This document shows positions 8,240 to 17,145 of a stretch of DNA of 45,350 nucleotides, piece after piece (the first letter of the stretch is position 1; every line of letters starts with the position of its first letter). Origin of the DNA: Betaproteobacteria bacterium (GTDB lineage Bacteria; Pseudomonadota; Gammaproteobacteria; Burkholderiales; SG8-39). The translations under genes were made by a program, and so were the position numbers. Where the stretch lies: contig SHXF01000028.1 in the NCBI GenBank assembly GCA_009693435.1, positions 1 to 45,350 on the forward strand, in the 5' to 3' direction. Below the pieces are notes generated by a model, which saw only the letters and a list, made by a program, of their open reading frames with translations, was not told the DNA's origin and made no database searches.

Positions 8240-9400
8240 CTAGGCCGCTTTTGCTTCGACGTTCCGGCTGGGCAGGCTTGCCAGGTCGAATTTGTAGAAA
8301 CTGGCGGGGTTGGTCACCATGATCTTCTGCTTCTGTTCCGCGGTGATATCGGTGCGTTCGCGTATCTCGTTTCCGGCGCCCTCGCGCGCTTCCAGGTGCG
8401 GCATGTCCTCCGCGGCAAGGATGTGATCCTCGCCGATGTATTCGATCACCTGCGGCAGCAGCACCTCGTCGGCTTCGCAGGTCAGATAAATCCTGTCCTT
8501 GAAGGATTCCGGGGTCTTCGAGGGCAGCAGCGGCATGCCCATCGATTTGCGGAAGAAACTCGCCACCGGGTAGTAGTGGTCGATGCGCTCGTAGAACCAC
8601 GGAAGCCATCCCGAGCCGCCTTCGAGAAAGATCGCGCGCAGTTTCGGGTGGCGGTCGAGGATGCCGCCGCCGGTGAAGCTGAAGAAACCGAACAGCAGCG
8701 GCAGGGTGAAGGAGATGTTGAGCGAGCTCATGTGTTCGTCGCACATGAAGCGCGTGCCCGGATCGCTCCAGCCCACGTGCACCGCCACCGGCAGGTCGTT
8801 GGCCGCGGCCGCCGCCCATACATTTTCGAACTCCGGGGCGTGCAGCATTTTCGAGCCGACCGTGCCGAAGGTGACCACACCCACGGCGCCGGCTTTCTTC
8901 ACCCGCTCGATTTCCTTTACAGCCAGCTCAGGCGTGCGCATCGGCAGCATCGCAACCCAGCGCAGGCGGTTGGACTCCGCGCAGCGTTCCTGGATCCAGT
9001 GGTTGTAGCTGATCTGCAGCGCCGACTCGAATTCATCGTCTCCGGTCAGCGGCGCAAGAAATATGGTCGGATAAATGACCTGCACGTCGATGCCGGCGCC
9101 GTCCAGCGCCTTCAGGCGCATCGGCACGTCCATCAGCGACTGGTGCCCGACGCCGTAGGCCTTGCGCAGCGCGTGTATGGAAGTGAGCGGGCAGCCGATC
9201 TGCAGGGTGCCCGGTCCCCAGGTCCACTGTATCGTCTTGCCGTCGACCAGCCAGAAGGAATTGTTGACACCCATGTAGGGCGCCTTCTCGGTCGGCACCG
9301 TGATCGGTATGGGGCGGCGGTGCTGAAACTTCTTGGGCAGATAATTCCAGGTCTCTTCGACCTCGTACACATGGGAATCGGCGTCGATGAAATTAAGCAA
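8240..9400 (-). CDS. Amidohydrolase family protein (amidohydrolase_2/ACMSD-like)
   Basis: The 386-residue TIM-barrel enzyme shows a metal-site strand FIDADSHVYE at its N-terminus, VAVHVGWSD mid-protein and the late Asp-containing ILAAEDMPHLEA. The EGGSGWLPWFYERIDHYYP motif is typical of decarboxylases and hydrolases of this superfamily. A TTG at 9400 is chosen because AGAGGAG lies 8 bases upstream and the protein then starts MLNFIDADSHV, as family members do; upstream starts lack a ribosome site. It follows a TRAP transporter on the same strand, suggesting that it acts on the imported carboxylate or amide. Confidence 0.88.
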   Translation of the reverse strand: MLNFIDADSHVYEVEETWNYLPKKFQHRRPIPITVPTEKAPYMGVNNSFWLVDGKTIQWTWGPGTLQIGCPLTSIHALRKAYGVGHQSLMDVPMRLKALDGAGIDVQVIYPTIFLAPLTGDDEFESALQISYNHWIQERCAESNRLRWVAMLPMRTPELAVKEIERVKKAGAVGVVTFGTVGSKMLHAPEFENVWAAAAANDLPVAVHVGWSDPGTRFMCDEHMSSLNISFTLPLLFGFFSFTGGGILDRHPKLRAIFLEGGSGWLPWFYERIDHYYPVASFFRKSMGMPLLPSKTPESFKDRIYLTCEADEVLLPQVIEYIGEDHILAAEDMPHLEAREGAGNEIRERTDITAEQKQKIMVTNPASFYKFDLASLPSRNVEAKAA

Positions 9401-9688
9401 GGCAAGCACTCCTCTGAAAGAATCGGACATCCACGCGGCGGGCAACGCGCGCCAACGCGCGCCTGGCCCGCCATCCTGAAATCAACCGCGGCAAAAGCAG
9501 CAGCGAACGCACCTGGCAGTCGGTTTGAAGTATCAGCGGCCACCTGGTCAGGGTCAAGGCCCCCGCTACGCTGCGCATGAAGAACGATTCGCGCAATGCT
9601 GCCGCGGGATAGCCGGGTCCATGCGGCGCCGGCGCACTCTGCTGCGCAATCTAAGCGATGATCCGGCGCGAATGCATCCGCACCTGGC

Positions 9689-10999
9689 CTAATGCATCAG
9701 GCCGGGCAGCCAGGTCGCCAGTGGCGGGAAAGCCATTATCAGGGCCAGGGCGACGAGGTTGACGGCGATGAAAGGCATGACACCGCGGAAAATGTCGCCC
9801 ATAGTGATGTCGGGCGGGCATACCCCCTTCAGCACGAACAGCACCAGTCCGAAAGGCGGTGAAATCACGCCGATTTCCATGTTGACCATGCTCACGATGG
9901 CGAACCACGTGGGATCGAATCCCAGCGACTTCACCACCGGAAAGAAGATCGGAATGGTGATGAGCATGATGGATACTTCGTCGATGAACAGTCCCATGAC
10001 GAGCATCACCAGTTGCATGCCGATGAGTATGATCCAGGGCGAAACCGGAAGGCTGGTCGCGAACTCGGCGAGTCCGGAGGCCGCGCCGGTGTGTGCCAGG
10101 ACCTGGCTGAAGGCGGTGGCGCTGGTTATGATGAGCAGCGCGAGCCCCGTGACTTCGACTGCGTTCATCAGCGACTTGCGGATCACCTGGCGGCTCAGCT
10201 TCCCGTACAGCGCCGCGACGATGAACGCGCCGACCGCACCCATGGCAGCAGACTCCGTGGGAGTGGCCCAGCCGAAGAACATGGTCCCCAGCACCAGCAG
10301 GATCAGTGCGAACAGCGGCAGAACGTGCACCAGGGACTGGATCTTTTCCCGCAACGGGACCGGCTCCACGTCGTAGGGCGGCGCCAGGTGGGGCTTGAGG
10401 GTGCAGATCACGATGATGTAGCCGAATATGAGAACCGCCAGGATGAGGCCCGGGATCAGGCAGCCGATGAGTATGTCGGCGACCGAGAGCCGGGCGATGC
10501 CGGCGAAGATCACACCCAGCGCGCTCGGCGGGATGAGGATGTCCAGAGCGCCGCAGGTGGCGATGCAGCCCACCGCGAGACCCTTGTCGTAGCCGCGCGC
10601 GCGCATCTCGGGAATAAGCACGCGGCCCAGCATCGCGGCACTGGCCATGCTGGAACCGCTGGCAGCGCCGAACACCGTCCCGCCTATTACGGCAAGGACG
10701 GCCAGCCGCCCGGGCATCCGGCCCAGCCATTTGCCCATGGCGTCGATGGCGAGCTTCGCCAGCCCGGAATGCAGGATCACCTCACCCATCACGATGAACA
10801 TCGGCAGCGCGGTAAACGTGAAGGTGGCCACACTGCCGTAGCTCGACAGCGCCACAGCCTGCAGCGCGCCTTCGCCGCCCGCAAAGAAGAAGAACAGCGC
10901 GACGTTGAGTAGGCCGAAGGCAATCGCAATCGGCATGCCCGTGCCCATCAGCACGGCCAGCCCGCCGAACATCAACAGCAGCGTCTGCCACCAAAGCAT
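9689..10999 (-). CDS. dctM: TRAP transporter large permease subunit DctM
   Basis: The 436-residue protein consists almost wholly of hydrophobic segments and has the DctM hallmark blocks AASGSSMASAAMLGRVLIPEM and IATCGALDILIPPSALGVIFAGI, plus the FIDEVSIMLITIPIFFPVVKSLGFDPTWF region. DctM forms the sodium-coupled transport path in the inner membrane. It starts 9 bases after the DctQ stop. Substrate cannot be read from the permease; the linked amidohydrolase hints at an organic acid or amide. Confidence 0.95.
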   Translation of the reverse strand: MLWWQTLLLMFGGLAVLMGTGMPIAIAFGLLNVALFFFFAGGEGALQAVALSSYGSVATFTFTALPMFIVMGEVILHSGLAKLAIDAMGKWLGRMPGRLAVLAVIGGTVFGAASGSSMASAAMLGRVLIPEMRARGYDKGLAVGCIATCGALDILIPPSALGVIFAGIARLSVADILIGCLIPGLILAVLIFGYIIVICTLKPHLAPPYDVEPVPLREKIQSLVHVLPLFALILLVLGTMFFGWATPTESAAMGAVGAFIVAALYGKLSRQVIRKSLMNAVEVTGLALLIITSATAFSQVLAHTGAASGLAEFATSLPVSPWIILIGMQLVMLVMGLFIDEVSIMLITIPIFFPVVKSLGFDPTWFAIVSMVNMEIGVISPPFGLVLFVLKGVCPPDITMGDIFRGVMPFIAVNLVALALIMAFPPLATWLPGLMH

Positions 11000-11008
11000 C
11001 GCGCGGCC

Positions 11009-11515
11009 CTAAGCGTTGTCCGCGGTCGCCGCTGCCGGCGCCGCTGTCAGGAGCTTGAACAGGAACGCCAGACCGAGCCAGGCCGAGCCCAGTGGAATGA
11101 TGGCGTAGATCGGCCACTGCGGGGCGGCCAGGGCAGTCGAGAAATGATAATCGCCCGCGTAAGCCTGCCACGCCACCAGGGTGCCTTGCCAGGCGAGAAT
11201 CACGCAATAGAACAGTCCGGCAACATTGGCGATAACGTCCATCACGCGGCGGCCGCGCGCCCCCAGGCGCTCCACCACCAGTTCCACCTTTACGTGAGAG
11301 TCGCGCAGGAGTATCCAGGCGGCGGGGATGAAGGTCGCGTAGACAAGGAGATACTCGTTGACGTCGATCACCCAAAGCGTCGGCGCGCTGAAGATCTTCC
11401 GCGCCAATACGTCATACACGACCGTGATCATCATTACGGCGACCAGGACCGCCGACAACCAGGCAAGCCAGTCGTTCAGGCGGACGAAGATGCGCATCGG
11501 AAGCGAGTCATTCAT
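11009..11515 (-). CDS. dctQ: TRAP transporter small permease subunit DctQ
   Basis: The 168-residue protein has four predicted membrane helices, beginning WLAWLSAVLVAVMMITVVYDV, and the family features of the DctQ domain (VIDVNEYLLVYATFIPAAWILLRDSHVKVELV). DctQ is required for assembly and function of the DctM channel. It sits 12 bases downstream of dctP and 9 bases upstream of dctM, the standard P-Q-M order, and should be cotranscribed. Confidence 0.94.
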   Translation of the reverse strand: MNDSLPMRIFVRLNDWLAWLSAVLVAVMMITVVYDVLARKIFSAPTLWVIDVNEYLLVYATFIPAAWILLRDSHVKVELVVERLGARGRRVMDVIANVAGLFYCVILAWQGTLVAWQAYAGDYHFSTALAAPQWPIYAIIPLGSAWLGLAFLFKLLTAAPAAATADNA

Positions 11516-11527
11516 CGGGCGCTGCGC

Positions 11528-12559
11528 TTACCGGGAATAAGCCTCCAGCATCGACTTCAGCTTTGCGCCATGGTTCGGCGACTTCGCAACGATGTCTTCC
11601 CAGTACAGCATGCGCGCCTCGCTCAGCCGCTTCTTGTCGGCCGCGCTGACCTCGACGATCTGCATGCCCTTGCTTTTCAGATCCGCGATCGCCTTTTCAT
11701 CCGCAGCGGCGAAATAGCGCAACACCTGGGGCTCGAGCTCGATGCCGACGTCGGTCAGGAGCTTTTGCACGTCCGCATTCAGTTTGTCCCAGACCCGCAC
11801 GGCGATGTAGACGCCCCCGGGCGAGAACTGCAGCGGCGTGGCGATCATGCTCTTGTAGACGTCGCGCTCGCCGAAGCTCCACGCGTCGTCCGGCGCGCGT
11901 ATCGCGCCGTCCACCACGCCACGCTGCAGCGCAGGATAGAGTTCGGTGGCGGGGATCGTCTGCGGCGAGCCGCCGAAATACTGGACGGTCTTGGCGCCCT
12001 GGGTGCCGAAGGCGCGGATGCGCTTGCCCTTCAGGTCGTCGAGGTTGGCAATGGGCTTGGCCATCATGAAGCGAAAGCCGGTTCCGCCCACCAGGATGCC
12101 GAGGAACCGCACGCCGGACTTCTCGCGATACGCCTGATTGATTTCATCCATGGCCTTGGTCGCGCGCAGGCCCTTGAGGTACTTGTCGAAATCGTTCGGG
12201 TCGAGGATGTCCATGACCGACCCTTCGATGGTCTCGCCGACCCAGTAGGCGCTGGCCGAATGCGTCATGTCGGCGATGCCGCCGCGCAACGCCTGCAGCT
12301 GCTCGAACGGCTTGACGACTTCGGGTCCGCCCAGCAGTTTGATCTCGACCTTGCCCTTGCCGCGCTTGTTGACCTCGTCGATGTAGCGCTTGTACTGGCT
12401 CACGCAGTTGCAGTCGGCCGGCCACGCCATGATGGCGCGGATCACGACCGGATTCTGTGCGAGGGCCACCCTGGAGCCCGCCGGCACGAGCACCTCGAAC
12501 ACGCCGAGAATCAAGGTGAGGGCGAGCCCTTCCACCAGCAATCGTCCGAATTTACGCAT
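11528..12559 (-). CDS. dctP: TRAP transporter periplasmic binding protein DctP
   Basis: The 343-residue solute-binding protein starts with a signal peptide (LVEGLALTLILGVFEVLVPAGS...ALAQ). It shows the DctP pattern, including the FRFMMAKPIANLDDLKGKRIRAFG segment holding the substrate-contacting Arg and the TELYPALQRGVVDGAI motif. The ATG at 12559 is preferred over a GTG one codon upstream because AGGAGG lies 7 bases before it. It is the first gene of dctPQM, so the promoter should be in the 408-base spacer shared with the divergent luciferase-like gene. Confidence 0.95.
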   Translation of the reverse strand: MRKFGRLLVEGLALTLILGVFEVLVPAGSRVALAQNPVVIRAIMAWPADCNCVSQYKRYIDEVNKRGKGKVEIKLLGGPEVVKPFEQLQALRGGIADMTHSASAYWVGETIEGSVMDILDPNDFDKYLKGLRATKAMDEINQAYREKSGVRFLGILVGGTGFRFMMAKPIANLDDLKGKRIRAFGTQGAKTVQYFGGSPQTIPATELYPALQRGVVDGAIRAPDDAWSFGERDVYKSMIATPLQFSPGGVYIAVRVWDKLNADVQKLLTDVGIELEPQVLRYFAAADEKAIADLKSKGMQIVEVSAADKKRLSEARMLYWEDIVAKSPNHGAKLKSMLEAYSR

Positions 12560-12967
12560 CACAAAACCTCCTGAGGTCAGACTGTCCGATTTTCAAAGTT
12601 GACATCAACACCTCGCCGGCGGCGCAGCCGCCGGCAGGGCACATCATCAAAAAAAGGAGGAGCCCGTCAACCGGGACAATGTCGTCCGCCGGTCCGGGTG
12701 CGAACCCTGTGCCGCGCGCACGATGACGTTCGTTTTGATATTGATCCTCCGGGCGCCATGCGGCGCATCAACATTTTCGCATCGCGTGAAATGAAACCAG
12801 CGTGGTCAATCCAGTATCCACTGCCGAAAAGAATACTGTCAAGGACAGATCGACAGGAGAGATCGGCGGCGGGTCGGCGGCAGGTTCGCGTCGTGCCTGC
12901 GCCAGCGGGCGCGCGCGCCAGCCTGTACGATAGCAAGGCTTTTCAAACACGCATTCAGGACGGTTCA
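12560..12967. promoter_or_regulatory. Divergent spacer between dctP and the luciferase-like gene
   Basis: No convincing gene was seen in these 408 bases. They contain the dctP ribosome site (AGGAGG at 12567-12572) and a dyad GTTGA-CA-TCAAC at 12598-12609 in dctP leader position, a plausible operator for a dimeric regulator. The rest is GC-rich with no clear sigma-70 promoter. Confidence 0.4.
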
Positions 12968-14059
12968 ATGAAGTTCGGTCACTTCTCGCATGTTTGGGGC
13001 AAGCCGGACATGACGGGCGCGCAGCGCTACGAACAGCTGTGGCGCGAAATCAGGCTGTGCGTCGAACTCGGTTTCGATTACGGCTTCAGTGTAGAGCACC
13101 ACTTCCGGCCCGATGAAAGCTGGATGCCCTCGCCCAACGCCTACGTCATCGCCGCCGGAATGCAGACCAGGCGCATCCGCCTGGGCGCGATGGGCTACGT
13201 CGTGCCGCTGCATCATCCGGTGCGTCTTGCAGAGGAGATCATCGTCGCCGACCAGATGCTGAACGGGCGCCTGGAGGTCGGTCTCGTTCCGGGCATCGTC
13301 AAGGATTATTTCGGGCCCTACGGCGTGCCCTATGACGACTCGCGGCGCGCCATGACCCTCGAATTCGTCGAATTCTTGCGGCGCGCGTGCAGCGCGACCG
13401 AGCCGTTCGATTTCGACGGCAAGTACCACCAGGTGTCGCAACTGCTGATGTGCACGCCGCCGCTGTAGCGGCCGCACCCGCCGCTCTGGATTGAAACGCG
13501 CGATCCGCCGACCTTGGCGTTCTGCGCGCGCGAAGGGATCAACACCGGCTACTTCTTTCTCTTCAGGCGCTCGAGCGCGCATGCGCGCTATACGAAGTTC
13601 CTCGAACAGTGGCAGGCCGCGGGCTGGACCTACAAGCCCAACATCGGTTACTCGACCGCGATCTACGTGGACGAGACCGATGACAAGGCGATCGAACTCG
13701 GCCTGCACCAGGCAGGACGCGCCTATCGCGGATTTGTCGGCCAGGCCGGGAGCGAGGCGGAACTGAAGGCCCTGCTCGCGCGGCATGCGGAAAAATTCTA
13801 CGAGCGCGGCGAGCCCGAGGCGGCCGATACCGTCATGCATCTCGCGGATCCCGAGTGGCTGCTGGAGAACGATCTCATACTCGTCGGTTCTCCCGACACC
13901 GTTGCAAGGAAGCTGAAGGACTGGGCAACCCACGGCGTATTCAATACCTTCCTCGGCGAATTCAATTTCGGCACGCTCGCCGAGGACGACCTGATGCGTT
14001 CGCTGCGCCTGTTCGGCACCGAGGTGATGCCGAAGCTGCGCGATTTCGAACCGTTCTGA
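12968..14059 (+). pseudogene. LLM class flavin-dependent oxidoreductase interrupted by one amber codon
   Basis: Two same-frame halves (about 166 and 197 codons) together encode a full-length luciferase-like monooxygenase. The first half has FGHFSHVWG, DYGFSVEHHF and RIRLGAMGYVVPLHHPVRLAEE; the second has LWIETRDPPT, AREGINTGYFF and LILVGSPDTVARKLKDW, the usual C-terminal flavin-binding block. The frame is broken only by TAG at 13466-13468, between PPL and RPHPPLWI, where CAG (Gln) would fit. A single C to T change explains it. No suppressor system is visible. The ATG at 12968 has AGGACGG upstream. The rest of the frame is intact, so the lesion looks recent, or is a sequencing error. Confidence 0.88.
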
Positions 14060-14079
14060 GCTGCAGCCGGGAGGGGAGC

Positions 14080-15123
14080 ATGAGGGCAGCAACACGCATG
14101 GCCGCACGGCTGGTCGTATTCGCGCTGGTCGCGCTGCAAACCTTCGCGCTAGGCGCGCTACATACCCTCGCGCTAGGCGCGCTACATACCCTCGCGCTAG
14201 GCGCGACACACGCGCTCGCGCAGGCGTATCCGTCGAAGCCGATCCGCCTGGTGGTGCCGTTTGCGCCGGGTGCCATCGTCGACCTTGCCGCGCGCGTCGC
14301 GGCCGAGCGCATCGGCTCGGCGACGGGTCAACCGGTGGTGATCGAGAACCGCCCGGGTGCGAGCGGCAACACCGGCATTGCCCAGGTGCTGCAGTCCAGG
14401 CCGGACGGTTATGTGCTCGGCTTCACCTCCGATTCGATACTCGCGATCAATCCGCACATTTACGCGTCCATGCCGTTCGATCCGCTGAACGACGTGACGC
14501 CGATAGGGATGGTCGGCGCGGCCACGCAGATACTGATCGTCAATCCGAAGTTGCCGGCCGCGAACCTGCGCGAGTTCATCGCGCTCGCCAGGGCGAGCCC
14601 GGGCAAGTTGACCTACGGATCGGCGGGCGCCGGTTCGAACCTGCATCTGGGCGCCCATGTTTTCTCCTCGATGGCCGGCATAGCGCTCACCCATGTGCCC
14701 TACAAGGGCGCCGCACCCGCGACCATCGATCTTCTGGCCGGGCGCATCGACCTGATGAGCGCAACCCTCGCCTCGGTGATCCCGCATGTGCGTGCCGGCG
14801 CGCTGCGGGTGCTGCTGGTGGGCGGAACGGAGCGCATGAAGGCGTTGCCCGAGGTGCCCTCGGCCGACGAGGCGGGATTGCCGGGCTACAAGTCGACCAT
14901 CTGGTTCGGCGTGATCGCGCCGCGCGGCGTGCCTGCCGAAGTGGTGGACATCCTCAACACGCACCTTCGCGCCATTCCACAGGATGCGGCGGCGCGCAAG
15001 CGTCTGGACGATGCCTTCATCGATCCCATGGCGCTCACGCCGGCGGAATTCGCCGGCCTGATCCGCGCCGACTGGCAGCGCTGGCAGCCCATCGTCAAGG
15101 CGACCGGGGTCAAGCTCGACTGA
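14080..15123 (+). CDS. Bug-family (TctC-like) periplasmic solute-binding protein
   Basis: The 347-residue protein shows the Bug fold landmarks: YPSKPIRLVVPFAPGAIVDLAAR after the signal peptide, VIENRPGASGNTGI, SRPDGYVLGF, and the AHVFSSMAGIALTHVPYKGAAPATIDLLAGRIDLM block. Such proteins bind carboxylates or amides for tripartite tricarboxylate transporters or for signalling. No TctAB membrane genes are adjacent, so it is an orphan, as is common in Burkholderiales. The ATG at 14080 follows GAGGGGAG. The signal peptide is about 48 residues, longer than usual, because residues 21-44 are three tandem copies of TLALGALH. Confidence 0.93.
   Translation: MRAATRMAARLVVFALVALQTFALGALHTLALGALHTLALGATHALAQAYPSKPIRLVVPFAPGAIVDLAARVAAERIGSATGQPVVIENRPGASGNTGIAQVLQSRPDGYVLGFTSDSILAINPHIYASMPFDPLNDVTPIGMVGAATQILIVNPKLPAANLREFIALARASPGKLTYGSAGAGSNLHLGAHVFSSMAGIALTHVPYKGAAPATIDLLAGRIDLMSATLASVIPHVRAGALRVLLVGGTERMKALPEVPSADEAGLPGYKSTIWFGVIAPRGVPAEVVDILNTHLRAIPQDAAARKRLDDAFIDPMALTPAEFAGLIRADWQRWQPIVKATGVKLD
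14140..14211. repeat. Three 24-bp repeats in a signal-peptide coding region
   Basis: Units at 14140, 14164 and 14188 read ACCYTCGCGCTAGGCGCG plus six bases and encode TFALGALH, TLALGALH and TLALGATH. Each contains the palindrome CGCGC-TAG-GCGCG. The period is a multiple of three, so the hydrophobic core of the signal peptide is lengthened without a frameshift. Confidence 0.9.
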
Positions 15124-15150
15124 ATGCCGGATCGACTGCTTTCCGGTCTT

Positions 15151-15228
15151 ATAATTCAGGAGATTATGTTGTACAAAGCGAGTGTCATAGCTAGTCTACG
15201 CGGCACTGAATTATCAATAAAAGTAATA
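15151..15228 (+). repeat. Dispersed 66-80 bp element, copy B
   Basis: The body runs from ATAATTCAG at 15151 to TTATCA at 15211-15216, in the convergent spacer between a Bug gene and an exported-protein gene. It starts 27 bases after the first stop and ends just before the second. ATAATTCAG (15151-15159) and CTGAATTAT (15206-15214) are a perfect 9-bp inverted repeat, so the copy could fold as one long hairpin. It shares ATAATTCAGRAGA with the reverse complement of copy C. Confidence 0.65.
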
Positions 15229-15229
15229 T

Positions 15230-15751
15230 TCAATCCATCTTCCACGGCTCGCAATGGCCATGGTACGAGGTGCCGGGCAGCTTGAGGAAACTCGCGTCCG
15301 GGTCGCGGTGCACCGACTCGTCGAAGTGCCATGCATTGACCGCGCGGTAGCTGCGGCAGACGCGCTCGCCGCGCCGCGTGCGCCAGGCTTCGCAGCCTTC
15401 CACCGTCGTCACCACCACGCTGCGTTCGATCTGCTGCACGAAATGCACGCGCGTGTCGGTCTGGTAGACGCTCAAGGGCTTGCGTCCCACCGAGCGCGTG
15501 GAAACGGCGCGTGCCGTCTTCGCTTCGCCGTCGATGTCTTCTATGATCATCATCAGATCGGATTCCGGTTGCGAGCGCGGCTGCCAATCCGGCTGCCAGC
15601 GCGAAGACAGTTTGGGCGCCGTGCCTGCCTTGTGGAAGTGGCAGATCAGGTCGCGCGCGGCTATCAGTTGCGCGTGCTCGGGAAGGGTGCTGGCAGGCAC
15701 GGCGGCGGCGGGCGCGAATGTCAGCACTGACAGGAGCGCCATCCTGCCCAT
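15230..15751 (-). CDS. Exported protein of unknown function
   Basis: The 173-residue frame begins with a signal-peptide-like segment (MGRMALLSVLTFAPAAAVPA). The mature part has four Cys, in LICHFH, VEGCEAW, RVCRSY and HGHCEP, consistent with disulfides in the periplasm. I do not recognise the family. The start at 15751 is chosen for the signal peptide; an ATG three codons later is possible. It lies 68 bases downstream of the persulfide-dioxygenase-like gene on the same strand and may share its transcript. Confidence 0.7.
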   Translation of the reverse strand: MGRMALLSVLTFAPAAAVPASTLPEHAQLIAARDLICHFHKAGTAPKLSSRWQPDWQPRSQPESDLMMIIEDIDGEAKTARAVSTRSVGRKPLSVYQTDTRVHFVQQIERSVVVTTVEGCEAWRTRRGERVCRSYRAVNAWHFDESVHRDPDASFLKLPGTSYHGHCEPWKMD

Positions 15752-15819
15752 GAAGCGGCGGCCTGCCGCCTCGGCGGACAGGCCGGGCGGAGCGGGGGGG
15801 TGAGCAGGCAGACCTTGGG

Positions 15820-17079
15820 TCAACCCGGCAATTCCCGGGGCCCGTTCCAGGGCATTTTTGCCAGCACGCTGGTCATGGCGCAGCTGTCGGATGCGCCGGC
15901 GTAGACGAGACCCGCGCCGATCAGTGCGGCAAGGAGATAGCCGGCGGGGTGGAAGAGGGCGCCCGCGGCCACGCCCAGCACCACGATGCTGCCGGCGGTG
16001 ATGCGCATCTGCCGGTCCAGCCCCATGACGTTGCGTCCGCCGCGCTCCACCGGCAGTCCGGCTGCGGTCCACGCATTGGTGCCGCCATCGACGTGGATGA
16101 CGCGCTGGAATCCGCCTGAGCGCAGCCGCGCCACGGCAAGCTGGCTGCGGGTCCCGGTCTGGCACAGGCAGTAGAGCGTCGTGTCGGCGCCGACCAGCTG
16201 CATCAGTGCAGCGGGATCGATCCGGTCCAGCGGCACGTTGAACGAGCCGGCGATGCGCAGCGTTTCGAATTCTCCTTGCGTGCGCACGTCCAGCAACTGG
16301 ATTTTTTCCCTGGCGGCGATGGCGGCCAGCTGCTTCACCGACATGCTCTTCAGCGGGCCGGTGGCGAGAGTCTGCAGTTGCACTGCTGCCGCATGCTGCT
16401 CGCCGCCGCCGTCCAGGTTGGCGGGCACAGTCTCCAGAATTCGTTTGGGCATCGGCAGGTTGAGGTTGTCCATGATGGCGATGAATTCCTCGCGGGTCTT
16501 GCCCGCGACGCGCGCGTTCAACTGCTTTTCTTCGCCGATGCTGGAGAGGCGCCGTCCCTTGTAGTCGTGCCCGGGATAGACCAGCGTCTGCTCATCGAGC
16601 GCGAACAGCTTTTCGGTGATGCTGGCCCACAGCGCGGCGGCGCTGCCGTTCTGGAAATCGGTGCGGCCGCAACCGCCGATCAGCAAGGTGTCGCCGGTAA
16701 GCACCCGGTCGCGCCACAGGTAGGACACGCTGCCTGCCGTATGGCCGGGCGTGGCGATCACGGTGATTTCCTCATTGCCGAACAGCAGCACGTCGCCGTC
16801 GTCCAGTTGCCTGTCGTAGCCATGGGCGTTGCAGTCGCGGGATACCACGGTCTGCGCGCCGGTGGCCTCCTTCAGCGCGTGCGCCGCGGTGACATGATCG
16901 GCGTGCACGTGCGTTTCCATCGAATACCTGAGTGTCAGGCCGTGTTCGCGCAGCAGGCGCACGTCGCGCTCGACCTGCTCGATCACCGGATCGATCAGCA
17001 CCGCTTCGTGCGTGCTGTCATCGGCGATGAGATAGGTGTAGGTGGATGAGTCCGGATCGAAAAGCTGCCTGAAAAACAT
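15820..17079 (-). CDS. Persulfide-dioxygenase-like MBL / rhodanese / DUF2892 fusion protein
   Basis: The 419 residues hold three domains. Residues 1-215 are an ETHE1-like metallo-beta-lactamase domain with the THVHADH metal motif (His57, His59, Asp61, His62), His113, Asp130 and His171. Residues 245-345 form a rhodanese with the active loop CQTGTRS (Cys306). Residues 350-410 are a DUF2892 segment (GLDRQMRITAG) with two membrane helices. ETHE1 enzymes oxidise glutathione persulfide to sulfite and rhodaneses move sulfane sulfur, so the fusion probably handles both at the membrane. AAAGGAG precedes the ATG at 17079. Confidence 0.9.
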   Translation of the reverse strand: MFFRQLFDPDSSTYTYLIADDSTHEAVLIDPVIEQVERDVRLLREHGLTLRYSMETHVHADHVTAAHALKEATGAQTVVSRDCNAHGYDRQLDDGDVLLFGNEEITVIATPGHTAGSVSYLWRDRVLTGDTLLIGGCGRTDFQNGSAAALWASITEKLFALDEQTLVYPGHDYKGRRLSSIGEEKQLNARVAGKTREEFIAIMDNLNLPMPKRILETVPANLDGGGEQHAAAVQLQTLATGPLKSMSVKQLAAIAAREKIQLLDVRTQGEFETLRIAGSFNVPLDRIDPAALMQLVGADTTLYCLCQTGTRSQLAVARLRSGGFQRVIHVDGGTNAWTAAGLPVERGGRNVMGLDRQMRITAGSIVVLGVAAGALFHPAGYLLAALIGAGLVYAGASDSCAMTSVLAKMPWNGPRELPG

Positions 17080-17094
17080 CGCTTGCTCCTTTCT

Positions 17095-17124
17095 CGACGC
17101 GTCTCGACGCGTCTAGACGCGGTT
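17095..17124. repeat. 10-bp tandem repeats with an internal 14-bp palindrome
   Basis: CGACGCGTCT occurs at 17095 and 17105, followed by the related AGACGCGGTT at 17115. The overlap creates the perfect palindrome CGCGTCTAGACGCG at 17108-17121. It lies in the 66-base gap between the selU stop and the start of the MBL-rhodanese gene. It could be an operator or a transcript hairpin. Confidence 0.75.
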
Positions 17125-17145
17125 CGTGCGACCGCCCTGCCTATG

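Noticed and set aside
8138..9580. 480-codon plus-strand frame opposite the amidohydrolase
   Set aside because: No domain and atypical composition; the opposite strand encodes a well-conserved TIM-barrel enzyme with a ribosome site.
13466..13468. Amber codon read as pyrrolysine or another inserted residue
   Set aside because: Gln (CAG) fits the site, and no pyl genes or suppressor tRNA are seen in the window.
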